Source of the DNA: Gellertiella hungarica
GTDB taxonomy: Bacteria > Pseudomonadota > Alphaproteobacteria > Rhizobiales > Rhizobiaceae
Length of the DNA stretch: 64,000 bases
Direction of reading: 5' to 3'
NCBI RefSeq assembly: GCF_014197145.1
Contig: NZ_JACIEZ010000003.1
Span: forward strand, 372,001-436,000
This document shows, piece by piece, positions 50,175 to 58,886 of the stretch (position 1 is its first letter; each line of letters opens with the position of its first letter). The notes below the pieces were generated by a model that did no database searches, was not told the origin of the DNA, and worked only from the letters and a program-made list of their open reading frames with translations. Both the position numbers and the translations under genes were made by a program.

Positions 50175-50948
50175 ATGGCGCAAGCCCAGACCAAAGAACT
50201 CAAGGTTTCCGAAACCGAGGTTGCCGTCGACATCATCAACATGAACAAGTGGTACGGCGAGTTCCACGTTCTGCGCGACATCAATCTGCGCGTGATGAAG
50301 GGAGAGCGCATCGTCATCGCCGGTCCGTCAGGCTCCGGCAAATCGACGATGATTCGCTGCATCAACCGGCTGGAAGAACACCAGCAGGGCAAGATCATCG
50401 TGGACGGCACGGAACTGACGAGCGACCTGAAGAAGATCGACGAAGTGCGCCGGGAAGTGGGCATGGTGTTCCAGCACTTCAACCTGTTCCCGCACCTGAC
50501 CATTCTGGAAAACTGCACGCTGGCCCCCATCTGGGTGCGCAAGATGCCGAAGAAGCAGGCGGAAGAAGTCGCGATGCACTTCCTGAAGCGCGTGAAGATT
50601 CCGGAGCAGGCGCACAAGTATCCGGGCCAGCTTTCCGGCGGCCAGCAGCAGCGCGTGGCGATTGCCCGCTCGCTGTGCATGAACCCGAAGATCATGCTGT
50701 TCGACGAGCCCACCTCGGCGCTCGACCCGGAAATGATCAAGGAAGTGCTCGACACCATGGTCGGTCTCGCCGAAGAAGGCATGACCATGCTCTGCGTGAC
50801 CCACGAAATGGGCTTTGCTCGACAGGTCGCCAACCGGGTCATCTTCATGGACCAGGGTCAGATCGTCGAGCAGAATTCGCCGGCAGAATTCTTCGACAAC
50901 CCGCAGCATGAGCGCACCAAGCTGTTCCTCAGCCAGATCCTGCACTAA
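50175..50948 (+). CDS. aapP: General L-amino acid ABC ATP-binding protein AapP
   Basis: A 257-residue ATPase that energises AapQM. Walker [10 protein letters not shown] (50-58), signature [14 protein letters not shown] and Walker [12 protein letters not shown] are intact, as is the H-loop in VTHEMG. GGGGG precedes the ATG. The gene order JQMP and the terminator after it define a complete operon. In contrast to the carbohydrate ATPase at 4255-5432, its frame is unbroken. Confidence 0.97.
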   Translation: MAQAQTKELKVSETEVAVDIINMNKWYGEFHVLRDINLRVMKGERIVIAGPSGSGKSTMIRCINRLEEHQQGKIIVDGTELTSDLKKIDEVRREVGMVFQHFNLFPHLTILENCTLAPIWVRKMPKKQAEEVAMHFLKRVKIPEQAHKYPGQLSGGQQQRVAIARSLCMNPKIMLFDEPTSALDPEMIKEVLDTMVGLAEEGMTMLCVTHEMGFARQVANRVIFMDQGQIVEQNSPAEFFDNPQHERTKLFLSQILH

Positions 50949-50967
50949 ATCCTCCACCAGAACATGG

Positions 50968-51002
50968 AAAAGGCCTCCCGGCACCGCCGCGGAGGCCTTT
51001 TT
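50968..51002 (+). terminator. Terminator of the aap operon
   Basis: AAAAGGCCTCC and GGAGGCCTTTT form an 11-bp stem with a 12-base GC-rich loop and a T-run, starting 20 bases past the aapP stop. Confidence 0.92.
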
Positions 51003-51052
51003 CATGTCCGGAGGACATCCGCACCGCCGAAGGGACGGCGGTGCGGCCTTTA

Positions 51053-52954
51053 TCAGCTCGAGGCAAGCACCACGATCCGATCCTGCGGCTCGTAAACGAG
51101 CTTGTCGGACTTGGTGGGGTTGATGACGACGCCACCGAGATTGCGCGCATCTGCCTCGCCGGTGCGCAGACGACGGTAACCGATGGCGACCTCGCCCCGG
51201 CTGCGGGCTGCAAGCACGACAGTGGCGAAATCCACGGGCTTTCCGGTCACCACATAGTCCTCGACCGGGCGGAGATAGATTTCAGAACCGTTCTCATCCA
51301 GCAGGCTGCCGAAGATGGCGGACATGAACTCGTTCTCCGAAGCCTGGGAAAGCATGAGACTGACCAGCTTGTTGCTGACGACGTAGTCATCGGCCTTCGA
51401 GACTTCGGCAAGCTCGCGGTTTCTGACGTCGATCATTTCGCTGACGACGCTGATATGCTTTCCGGCCTTCTCCGCAATCTTCCGCAGGTGCAGGAGGGTA
51501 ACCAGCGTGCGCGTATCGGCCGCCTGTGCGGGAAGCTCTTCGTTGTAACCGAGCACCATGACGTGATCGTACTGCTGGATGTCGAGGCTATCGAGAACCG
51601 TGCGGCTGGAGCTATCTTCGGAGACCACCTCCACCCGGAGCCGGTCTTGCGGAAACTCCATGGGAAGTAGGCGCTCGGGGAGCCCCGGCGAGCTGGCGCA
51701 GATGGTGAGACGCGAGCCCGGCTCGACATAGCGCGCAAGCTCTCGTGCCACCATCGGCCCGCGGCGGTTCCAGCCCAGGATAAGCGTGTTCTCCGGGCGT
51801 TTTTCGACGGCGGCCGGCATGGACAGCAGTGCACGGTTGAACTCGCGCTTGACCTGCGCCAGCTTGATGGCGTCGTCATCCTCCGCGATGATGATGAGCT
51901 TCATGCCGTCTTCGAGCACCGTTTCCATGGGCGGATTGAGCAGCACCTGGCCTTCGCGGGTTACCAAACCGATCAGGGTGGAGGCCTCGTATGCCATCAG
52001 CGCGCTGCCAAAGGGCCTGCCGACAAGCTCCTTCTGTTCCACGGTGTAGATTTCGCAGCCGTCGAAATCGAGCAGCTCGGAATAGACGGCGCTGAGGCCC
52101 GACTGGCGGCAGGACTGAACCATGATGCGGGCGATCAGGTCATCGGCCAGAACCAACTGAACCTCGTCGCCGCCGACGGCGTGCCCCAGCTCGCGGCTTT
52201 CCATGTCCCGCAGCTCGGCAACGATCTGGTAGCGCTCCTGACGGCGATTGGGATCGTTGGTGATCGCCAGCACCGACTTGATGACGCTGGAATCGGGATC
52301 CTCGTCTTCAGGCGAAAGCACGATGATGGAACGGGAGGTCTGCGGGTTGACGATGCCCAGATCGTAGAGATCGGTCGGATCGCCGCTGCGGCAGATGATG
52401 CGGGTATTCTTGAGATTCGCGATCTTGTCTGCGATCTCGTCTTCCATCTCGACCTTGTCGCGGTTCGCCATGATGACGATGCGCGGCTTCTTGCGGCTCT
52501 CGTTGGCGATGACAAGTTCGGAGATGATGTCGAAGATGGAGGAAGACCAGTTGAGGATGATCGTGTGGTCTTCCTCGAGAACCTTCGAGCGGCCCTTGCG
52601 CAGAACCTCGAGCTGGGCGTCCAGACCGGAGCTGAGAACACCGATCAGCGCGGACACGACGAAGATGCCGGCCAGCGTGACGAGCAGCATGACGAAGCGG
52701 AATCCCCAGCCGGAGTCCCCGCCCATCGTTCCGGCGTCGAGCGTACGCATGAGCGATGCCCATGCCGCCTCGACGAAGCCCATGGGCTCGGCCCCTTCTG
52801 GCGCCACGCCGAGCGTGGCGACGACGGCGCCGAAGAAGAAGATGATGATGATGGATACGAGGCCGAGCCAGCCGATCAGCGCGCCCGTACCGGCGGCCAT
52901 GGTCTTGTCGAACTCGTAGCGGAGCTTGTCCCGCAACCTTACATTCTGTTTCAT
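51053..52954 (-). CDS. CASTOR/POLLUX-type ion channel with RCK-like domains
   Basis: A 633-residue membrane protein of the CASTOR/POLLUX/SYM8 family. Plant members are ion channels of the nuclear envelope needed for symbiotic calcium signals; the bacterial role is not established. The start at 52954 follows GGGGG; the 90-residue extension upstream is unconserved. Two N-terminal helices (about 21-48 and 86-107) flank a pore-like segment with LDAGTMGGDSG (71-81). The rest is soluble, with two Rossmann/RCK-like halves beginning near EEDHTIILNWS (128) and ENTLILGWNRRG (about 390). It probably gates on a cytoplasmic ligand or calcium. Confidence 0.9.
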   Translation of the reverse strand: MKQNVRLRDKLRYEFDKTMAAGTGALIGWLGLVSIIIIFFFGAVVATLGVAPEGAEPMGFVEAAWASLMRTLDAGTMGGDSGWGFRFVMLLVTLAGIFVVSALIGVLSSGLDAQLEVLRKGRSKVLEEDHTIILNWSSSIFDIISELVIANESRKKPRIVIMANRDKVEMEDEIADKIANLKNTRIICRSGDPTDLYDLGIVNPQTSRSIIVLSPEDEDPDSSVIKSVLAITNDPNRRQERYQIVAELRDMESRELGHAVGGDEVQLVLADDLIARIMVQSCRQSGLSAVYSELLDFDGCEIYTVEQKELVGRPFGSALMAYEASTLIGLVTREGQVLLNPPMETVLEDGMKLIIIAEDDDAIKLAQVKREFNRALLSMPAAVEKRPENTLILGWNRRGPMVARELARYVEPGSRLTICASSPGLPERLLPMEFPQDRLRVEVVSEDSSSRTVLDSLDIQQYDHVMVLGYNEELPAQAADTRTLVTLLHLRKIAEKAGKHISVVSEMIDVRNRELAEVSKADDYVVSNKLVSLMLSQASENEFMSAIFGSLLDENGSEIYLRPVEDYVVTGKPVDFATVVLAARSRGEVAIGYRRLRTGEADARNLGGVVINPTKSDKLVYEPQDRIVVLASS

Positions 52955-53233
52955 GATGCCCCCGCATCGAGATGGTTTGCTTCGCCCTCGCCCGTCCGGA
53001 GAATCCGAAGCCGGCGATGGACGCCTTTGGCCACGACAATAGGTCGCAAATGCCAAGTTGGCGTAAATAACGGCAAAAAATGATTCTTGGCGAATCATTC
53101 CCCACAGATTGCATTTCGCGCAGCGAGAGGCGCGGACCAACATTGGACCATTAGGGTACCGAAGGCCTTGGAAACGCAATTTTAGGAGTTGCGGGAACAG
53201 GTTATACCGTGTATCTCCGCCCAATCGGGGTCA

Positions 53234-53310
<77 letters not shown>

Positions 53311-53387
53311 CCCCCGGAACCGCGCAGCTGCGGGTACCAAGACGTTCGATGCGGGCGCTGCCCGCGGCATGGGAGCGATGTGAGAGC

Positions 53388-53693
53388 ATGTCTGCCAAGA
53401 TTTATCGTCCAGCCAAGACCGCCATGCAGTCCGGCAAGGCAAAGACGCACCGCTGGATTCTGGAATTCGACCAGGAAAAGCCGCGCAAGATCGATCCGAT
53501 GATGGGCTACACGTCCAGCGCCGATACCCAGCAGCAGGTGCGCCTGAGCTTCGAGACGCAGGAGCAGGCTGAAGCCTATGCCCAGCGCAAGGGGATCGAA
53601 TACCGGGTGATCGAACCCAAGGAATCGACCCGCAAGCAGGTCTCCTACACCGACAATTTCCGTTTCAATCGCACCCAGCCCTGGACGCATTGA
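53388..53693 (+). CDS. ETC complex I subunit, NDUFS4-like
   Basis: A 101-residue protein related to the mitochondrial NDUFS4 (18-kDa) accessory subunit of NADH dehydrogenase, typical of alphaproteobacteria. ARIYRPA-like start (AKIYRPAKTAMQSG), WILEF at 30-34 and the FRFNRTQPWTH end are family landmarks. ATG at 53388 is used; a longer frame runs in from the tRNA side. The gene sits between two tRNA genes and may share their promoter. Confidence 0.93.
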   Translation: MSAKIYRPAKTAMQSGKAKTHRWILEFDQEKPRKIDPMMGYTSSADTQQQVRLSFETQEQAEAYAQRKGIEYRVIEPKESTRKQVSYTDNFRFNRTQPWTH

Positions 53694-53750
53694 AACCGAG
53701 GGCGCGACACGCGCCCTCTTCGTCATCCGAGCCTTCCATCAAGGCCATCC

Positions 53751-53827
<77 letters not shown>

Positions 53828-54033
53828 CTTCCGTTTTGTCCATACCGAAGACACAGGAACGAGTTTTGTAGCTGAGACATGGGGTGACAATCCCCGCGTC
53901 CCGCAGATCGATTAGCGTCCAGGGTGCCGTCTGGCCTGGCCGATGGATCCTCTTCAGCACCGTGTGCGTGCAGAATGAGACGAGAGGCCGAACCGGCGTA
54001 TCTTTGAGGCGGATTGTCGGGGTCTGGATCCGT

Positions 54034-54519
54034 TCAGGGCCCTTTGCCGACCGTATGGCTGGAAGCCATGTCGCCCTTCGAAAGGTTGAGACGCTTGACC
54101 GTCCCTGCCCCGACTTCAAGCACATAGCGCACAGGTTCCACGGAGGGAATGATCGTCTCCGAAAAGGGAACCGCATTCTCGTGAATATGGACCACCTTGC
54201 CTGCGGGATCGAGGAACAGCATGTCGAGCGGGAGCACGGTGTTCTTCATCCACATATAGACCATCCGCGTCTCGCCGAAATCGAAGAGCATGCCCTCGTT
54301 CTCGCCGATCGAACGACGAAACATCAGGCCCTGCTCCCTTTGCGCTTCGGTCAATGCCAGTTCCACGTTCAGCGTGACCGGTTCGCCCAGCTGCCGGGTG
54401 AGTGTCAGCGGTTCGCGGGAAAAGATCTCGCCGCCGATGGCCTGCGCCGCCAGCAGCGGCACAAACAGAAAGAGCGCCACGAGGGCGCTGCTCAATGTCC
54501 GGACGGGGCCAGAGCGCAT
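54034..54519 (-). CDS. DUF192 family secreted protein
   Basis: A 161-residue protein of the DUF192 family, function unknown. The start at 54519 directly overlaps the stop of the upstream cold-shock gene (TGATG) and gives a signal peptide with a Leu/Ala/Phe core ending near AQAIGG (residues 25-30). The conserved family region includes REQGLMFRR, ENEGMLFDFG and MWMKNTVLPLDMLF. It is probably periplasmic. The neighbour is a two-domain cold-shock protein on the same transcript. Confidence 0.92.
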   Translation of the reverse strand: MRSGPVRTLSSALVALFLFVPLLAAQAIGGEIFSREPLTLTRQLGEPVTLNVELALTEAQREQGLMFRRSIGENEGMLFDFGETRMVYMWMKNTVLPLDMLFLDPAGKVVHIHENAVPFSETIIPSVEPVRYVLEVGAGTVKRLNLSKGDMASSHTVGKGP

Positions 54520-55097
54520 CAGTGGGAGCGGGCCACGCCGGTCGGCATGTCCGGATGGATTTCGGCCGCCATCAGGCCCTTGTCCCCATCGCCGAAACGC
54601 ACGAGAACCACCTGGCCGGGACGCAGCTCGGTCAACCCGAAGCGGCGCAGCGTTTCCATGTGAATGAAGATATCTTCGGTGCCTTCGCCACGGGTCAGGA
54701 AGCCGAAGCCCTTGGTGCGGTTGAACCACTTGACGATCGCGCGCTCCAGCCCGCTCGTCGGCACCACCTGGACATGGGTGCGGACCGGTGGAAGCTGCGA
54801 GGGGTGCACCGCCGTGGACTGATCCATGGAGAGGATGCGGAATGCCTGGTAACCGCGATCCCGCTTCTGGACGAGCGCAACGATGCGCGTGCCTTCGAGG
54901 ATCGTCTGATACCCGTCGCGGCGGAGGCAGGTGACGTGCAGCAGCACATCCTGCATGCCGTTATCCGGAACGATGAAGCCGAAGCCCTTGGCGACGTCGA
55001 ACCACTTGACGACCCCGGTGATCTCGATCAGCTCGACCGGCTCGCCCTGAAGCTCCTCGAAATATGCAAGCCCTTTCGATGAAACCCTATCCGCCAT
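54519..55097 (-). CDS. Two-domain cold-shock (CSD) protein
   Basis: A 192-residue protein with two cold-shock domains, unlike the single-domain 70-residue Csp proteins. Domain 1 has KGFGFI (37-42) and VLLHV (51-55); domain 2 has KGFGFL (129-134) and IFIHM (143-147), the RNP1 and RNP2 RNA-binding motifs. A linker of about 30 residues separates them. Tandem CSD proteins are common in rhizobia and probably bind RNA. It is translationally coupled to the DUF192 gene by a 1-base overlap. Confidence 0.93.
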   Translation of the reverse strand: MADRVSSKGLAYFEELQGEPVELIEITGVVKWFDVAKGFGFIVPDNGMQDVLLHVTCLRRDGYQTILEGTRIVALVQKRDRGYQAFRILSMDQSTAVHPSQLPPVRTHVQVVPTSGLERAIVKWFNRTKGFGFLTRGEGTEDIFIHMETLRRFGLTELRPGQVVLVRFGDGDKGLMAAEIHPDMPTGVARSH

Positions 55098-55291
55098 TTC
55101 CCGCCAGCCTCTCGATTACGCTTCACATGGTTACGGTTAACTGATTCTTGAACATCAGATTAACATCCGGAGATCGCATCCGCGCAAGACCCATGGGTCC
55201 ATTACACATACGGATTTTTAACCATCTTGGCTTGCTTGAAGCTTGATGTGGCCTATCTTGGCGCCAACCTCACCAGCACAGGAAAGATCCG

Positions 55292-55732
55292 ATGCGCTAT
55301 CTCCACACCATGGTTCGCGTGAAAGACGTCGAACAGTCGCTGAACTTCTACTGCAACCTGCTCGGGATGACCGAGGTGCGTCGCATGGACAACGAGAAGG
55401 GCCGCTTCACGCTGATCTTCCTCGCCGCCTCCGACGATCTCGAAATGGCACGCAAGAACATGGCCCCCTGCGTCGAGCTCACCTACAACTGGGACCCGGA
55501 GGAGTATTCGGGCGGCCGCAACTTCGGGCACCTCGCCTATGAGGTGGACGACATTTATGCCCTTTGCCAGAAGCTGATGGACAACGGCGTGACCATCAAT
55601 CGCCCGCCGCGCGACGGTCATATGGCCTTCGTCCGGTCGCCCGATGGCATTTCCATCGAAATCCTGCAGAAGGGCGAGAGCAAGGCGCCGGCCGAGCCCT
55701 GGGCTTCCATGCCGAACACGGGCGCCTGGTAA
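55292..55732 (+). CDS. gloA: Lactoylglutathione lyase (glyoxalase I)
   Basis: Converts the methylglyoxal-glutathione adduct to S-lactoylglutathione. The 146 residues are normal, and the four metal ligands are all present: His5, Glu62, His80 and Glu123. The length and lack of inserts resemble the nickel-dependent E. coli type. Together with fghA at the other end of the window it shows glutathione-based aldehyde detoxification. It is followed by a large hairpin. Confidence 0.97.
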   Translation: MRYLHTMVRVKDVEQSLNFYCNLLGMTEVRRMDNEKGRFTLIFLAASDDLEMARKNMAPCVELTYNWDPEEYSGGRNFGHLAYEVDDIYALCQKLMDNGVTINRPPRDGHMAFVRSPDGISIEILQKGESKAPAEPWASMPNTGAW

Positions 55733-55744
55733 AGCCGGGTCGCG

Positions 55745-55774
55745 GCCTTGCCCGAAGACGGCTTCGGGCAAGGC
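55745..55774 (+). terminator. Perfect 13-bp hairpin after gloA
   Basis: GCCTTGCCCGAAG and CTTCGGGCAAGGC pair fully around an ACGG tetraloop, 12 bases past the gloA stop. The stem is unusually strong, but no T-run follows, so termination is plausible but not certain. Confidence 0.55.
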
Positions 55775-55867
55775 TTGCATGCCATCTTCGCCCTGAGGGA
55801 CATGATGTCGCTAGCGCTTTCTTGAGAAGCAGCCGCGTGTCTGTCCGGTACGGCCATAGGATGGATC

Positions 55868-56875
55868 ATGCCTTTTCAGCACCTCGACCACGGACAAGGG
55901 CGGCGAAAGCCGCTTTTTTCGTCGCTCGCCCTCCTCCTTGCGGGAAGCATCGCCCTCACGGGCTGCGTTTCCTCCAAGGGCAAGGACCCCATGGCGGATC
56001 TGCTGACACCCGATGCCGAATCGATTGCCGCCGCCGACGATCCCGCCCGGCAGAGCCCGGCCAAGGCTGATCCCGCCAGCCCGACCGCGGAATATGCCGC
56101 TGCGCCGGGCCAGGCCCCGGAAGGATCGCAGCCAGGCGCTGCGGCAAATCAGGACAGGCCCGACATGGCGGCCAGCGTGATGCAGGCCACGGGAATCAAT
56201 GCCAACCGGTCCAGCATCTTTGCGAGCGCGCCCCAGCCGACAGCCATTGCGCCCGGGGAAGCGCCCGTAGAGCAGGCCAGTGGCGCCACTGGCTTCAATG
56301 CGACGAACGCCTCCTTCTTTTCGGCCTCCGGCAAGAACCCGCTGCTTGCCTCCGCCGATACCGGCGAGACCGGCTCCGCAGACGACATGGAAGCAGACGA
56401 CGTTCCGCTGATTCTGCGCGGCAAGCTCTATTCCTCGCGCGATCTCGGCCCCGATCCCAATGATACGGCCACAGACATGGTCACCATGGCCTCGCTTCCC
56501 AGCATGACACGCCAAGCGGTGACCGGGCTGCTGGTACAGAATCCCAGCGTGCAGACCTCCTGCTTCAAGCCGCAGCTGCTCAACATGCTGCATGAGGCGG
56601 AAGCGCATTTCGGCAAGAGGATCGTCGTCACCTCAGGCTTCCGCGATCCGGAACACAATGCACGGGTCGGCGGCGCCAAGCGTTCGCAGCACCTGCACTG
56701 CAATGCGGCCGACATCCAGATGGTGGGCGTGAGCAAGTGGGATCTGGCCCGCTACTTCCGCGGTCGTCCGGATATCGGCGGCGTCGGAACCTATTGCAGC
56801 ACCAATTCCATCCATGTGGACATCGGTCCCCGCCGCGACTGGAACTGGAAATGCCGGCCCGATACGGAGCTCTGA
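55868..56875 (+). CDS. M15-type (D-Ala-D-Ala carboxypeptidase-like) lipoprotein
   Basis: A 335-residue lipoprotein: basic N-terminus, hydrophobic core and lipobox ALTGC with Cys33. Residues 40-200 are a Pro/Ala/Ser/Asp-rich linker that would reach from the membrane to peptidoglycan. The C-terminal 120 residues are a YcbK/M15A peptidase domain with zinc ligands His275, Asp282 and His316 (SQHLHCNAAD and SIHVDIG). The family cleaves or binds peptidoglycan stem peptides. An ATG at 55868 is used. Whether the enzyme is active cannot be told. Confidence 0.88.
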   Translation: MPFQHLDHGQGRRKPLFSSLALLLAGSIALTGCVSSKGKDPMADLLTPDAESIAAADDPARQSPAKADPASPTAEYAAAPGQAPEGSQPGAAANQDRPDMAASVMQATGINANRSSIFASAPQPTAIAPGEAPVEQASGATGFNATNASFFSASGKNPLLASADTGETGSADDMEADDVPLILRGKLYSSRDLGPDPNDTATDMVTMASLPSMTRQAVTGLLVQNPSVQTSCFKPQLLNMLHEAEAHFGKRIVVTSGFRDPEHNARVGGAKRSQHLHCNAADIQMVGVSKWDLARYFRGRPDIGGVGTYCSTNSIHVDIGPRRDWNWKCRPDTEL

Positions 56876-56978
56876 GCCCTTGTCCCCCGCCCCCGGGCAG
56901 GCGGCAAGTGCTTGATTGCATTGCGTAGCCGCTCTTTTCCACAAGCCGAATTTTTTCTCGATTTTTTTCAAAAACCCG

Positions 56979-57007
56979 CTTGCGGGAATCCGGCACCCCG
57001 CCTATAA
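56979..57007 (+). promoter_or_regulatory. Promoter of the first tRNA-Glu
   Basis: CTTGCG (56979-56984) and CTATAA (57002-57007) are 17 bases apart, close to the alphaproteobacterial sigma-70 consensus. The tRNA begins 15 bases later. The same elements recur before the second tRNA-Glu. Confidence 0.8.
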
Positions 57008-57021
57008 GGGCGCCACGGCAC

Positions 57022-57096
57022 GCGCCCTTCGTCTATCGGTTAGGACGGCACCCTTTCACGGTGCAGAGAGGGGTTCGATTCCCCTAGGGCGTGCCA
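57022..57096 (+). tRNA. tRNA-Glu (anticodon TTC), copy 1
   Basis: A 75-base cloverleaf with acceptor GCGCCCT pairing AGGGCGT (first pair G-U), an anticodon stem GCACC/GGTGC around CTTTCAC (anticodon TTC), T-loop GTTCGATTC and encoded CCA. The identical gene follows 250 bases downstream. Confidence 0.97.
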
Positions 57097-57228
57097 CCCC
57101 CTCCCCCTTTAATTGCTGACAGCATGAGCCTCTAAGGCTTTGATGGTGCTTGTGTTTCCCGCAGGCACCCATGGCGGGACAGCCTCTCCGAAAAACAGAT
57201 TTTTTTGACATGAAAATGCAATTTCCCG

Positions 57229-57257
57229 CTTGCGCGCTTCGGCGACCCCGCCTATAA
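57229..57257 (+). promoter_or_regulatory. Promoter of the second tRNA-Glu
   Basis: CTTGCG (57229-57234) and CTATAA (57252-57257), 17 bases apart, are placed exactly 250 bases after the copy-1 elements. The spacer sequence differs while the boxes and the 57251-57346 block are the same. Confidence 0.8.
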
Positions 57258-57271
57258 GGGCGCCACGGCAC

Positions 57272-57346
57272 GCGCCCTTCGTCTATCGGTTAGGACGGCA
57301 CCCTTTCACGGTGCAGAGAGGGGTTCGATTCCCCTAGGGCGTGCCA
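57272..57346 (+). tRNA. tRNA-Glu (anticodon TTC), copy 2
   Basis: Identical in sequence to copy 1 over all 75 bases, including the encoded CCA. It has its own promoter and is followed by a terminator, so the copies are independently transcribed. Confidence 0.97.
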
Positions 57347-57372
57347 CCCTTTCTCCTCACAATCTGAATGAA

Positions 57373-57396
57373 AAAACCGCCACAAGGCGCGGTTTT
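57373..57396 (+). terminator. Terminator of tRNA-Glu copy 2
   Basis: AAAACCGC and GCGGTTTT form an 8-bp stem with an 8-base loop, 26 bases after the tRNA, with T residues in the right arm. Confidence 0.75.
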
Positions 57397-57420
57397 GCCT
57401 GTGATATCCTGGCAAAAGCG

Positions 57421-57443
57421 AAAAGGCGCGGTTTCCCGCGCCT
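57421..57443 (-). terminator. Terminator of the trans-sulfuration gene
   Basis: On the minus strand AGGCGCGG-GAAA-CCGCGCCT is followed by TTT, a compact terminator about 27 bases past the stop of the 57471-58778 gene. Confidence 0.78.
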
Positions 57444-57470
57444 CTGTAGTTCATTTCTGGCAAAGGCTCT

Positions 57471-58778
57471 TCAGGCAGCCTTGTTTCCTGCCTGTCGGGC
57501 GTTGCGGAAGGCTTGAGAAAGATCCCGCACGAGATCGTCGGGATGTTCAAGGCCAACCGAAATCCGGATCAACCCGTCATGCACGCCCGCCGAATCGCGC
57601 GCCTCCTTCGGCACACCGGAATGGGTGGTGGATGCCGGATGGCAGACGAGCGATTCCGTGCCGCCGAGGCTGACCGCCAGCTTGAAAAGCTGGAGGCCGT
57701 TCAGGATGCGAAACGCAAGCGCCCGGTCGTCTTCCACCACGAAGGAGAAGGTACTGCCGGGACCGGTGCACTGCTCTTGGTACAGGCGGCGATTCTCTTC
57801 GTTGCCGATGAACTCGGGATGCAGGACCTGGCAGGGGATGAGGGTGTTTTCCTGAAGCCAGCGAGCCACGATCCGCCCGCTCTCCGCGGCACGCTCCATG
57901 CGCAGCGAAAGCGTTTCCATGGATCGGGAGAGCATCCAGCAGGAATGGGGATCGAGTTGGAAGCCGAAGGCGCTGCGCGTCTGCCGGACCGGCTTCATCA
58001 GCTCCTTGCGGCCCGTGATCCCACCCGCGACCAGGTCCGAATGGCCGCCGACATACTTGGTCAGCGAGTAGACGCAGATATCCGCTCCGATTTCGAGCGG
58101 GCGCTGAAAGATCGGCCCCAGCATGGTGTTGTCGCAGACGACCAGCGGCCGCGTGCCGGTGCGGGCTGCCCACTGATCCACCACCCGCCGCACCATGCGG
58201 ATGTCGGTCATCGCATTGGTGGGGTTTGCCGGCGTTTCGAGATAAACCATCTTGACCGGGCCGTGACGGGCCGCCTTCTCCAGCGCATAGAGCAGCATGG
58301 GCTCGGATTGCCCGTCGGTGAACGGAATGGGCTTGATGCCCCACTGGGTGAGAACCTTGCCGAAGAGCGTTTCGGTGCCGCCGTAGAGCGGCGTGTACTG
58401 CACCACCGCATCGCCGGGGCGCAGGAAGGTGAGCGCAACCGCGCTGATCGCGGACATGCCCGACGACGTGACGAGGGCCGATTCGGCGCTATCCAGCAGG
58501 GCCAGCCGGTCTTCCACGATTTCCGTATTGGGATGATTGAAGCGGCTGTAGACGAGGCCGCCCGCCCCCATGCCCTCGGGCGCCGGCTTGCGGCCGGCCA
58601 CGACGTCGAAGAAGGCCGCGCCCTCTTCCGCGCTGGAAAAGGCGAAGGTGGAGGTCAGGAAGACCGGCGGCTTGACCGACCCCTCCGACAGGCTCGCATC
58701 GTAACCATAGGACATCATCTGGGTGCTGGGGTGAAGCGGGGCGCCGTCCAGCGTGGTGCGGCGATAGTTCCGGGCCAT
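57471..58778 (-). CDS. Cystathionine gamma-synthase/methionine gamma-lyase family PLP enzyme
   Basis: A 435-residue PLP enzyme of the Cys/Met metabolism family. Lys241 in SLTKYVGGHSD binds PLP; YSRFNHPN near 77 and PLYGGT (Tyr132) form the active site. Family members carry out gamma-synthase, gamma-lyase or related reactions, which cannot be told apart by these motifs. The start at 58778 follows GAGGAG. It is divergently transcribed from an Lrp-type regulator 108 bases away, which probably controls it; this pairing suggests amino-acid catabolism such as methionine gamma-lyase activity. Confidence 0.88.
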   Translation of the reverse strand: MARNYRRTTLDGAPLHPSTQMMSYGYDASLSEGSVKPPVFLTSTFAFSSAEEGAAFFDVVAGRKPAPEGMGAGGLVYSRFNHPNTEIVEDRLALLDSAESALVTSSGMSAISAVALTFLRPGDAVVQYTPLYGGTETLFGKVLTQWGIKPIPFTDGQSEPMLLYALEKAARHGPVKMVYLETPANPTNAMTDIRMVRRVVDQWAARTGTRPLVVCDNTMLGPIFQRPLEIGADICVYSLTKYVGGHSDLVAGGITGRKELMKPVRQTRSAFGFQLDPHSCWMLSRSMETLSLRMERAAESGRIVARWLQENTLIPCQVLHPEFIGNEENRRLYQEQCTGPGSTFSFVVEDDRALAFRILNGLQLFKLAVSLGGTESLVCHPASTTHSGVPKEARDSAGVHDGLIRISVGLEHPDDLVRDLSQAFRNARQAGNKAA

Positions 58779-58886
58779 AAGGATCTCCTCATGAATTGAC
58801 CGCAACGATCTTTCCGCTTTCAGATCAGATGTTTCCACGCTATTTCAATGGGTATTTTCCACCAGGCTGGAGGTTATCCGCTCACG

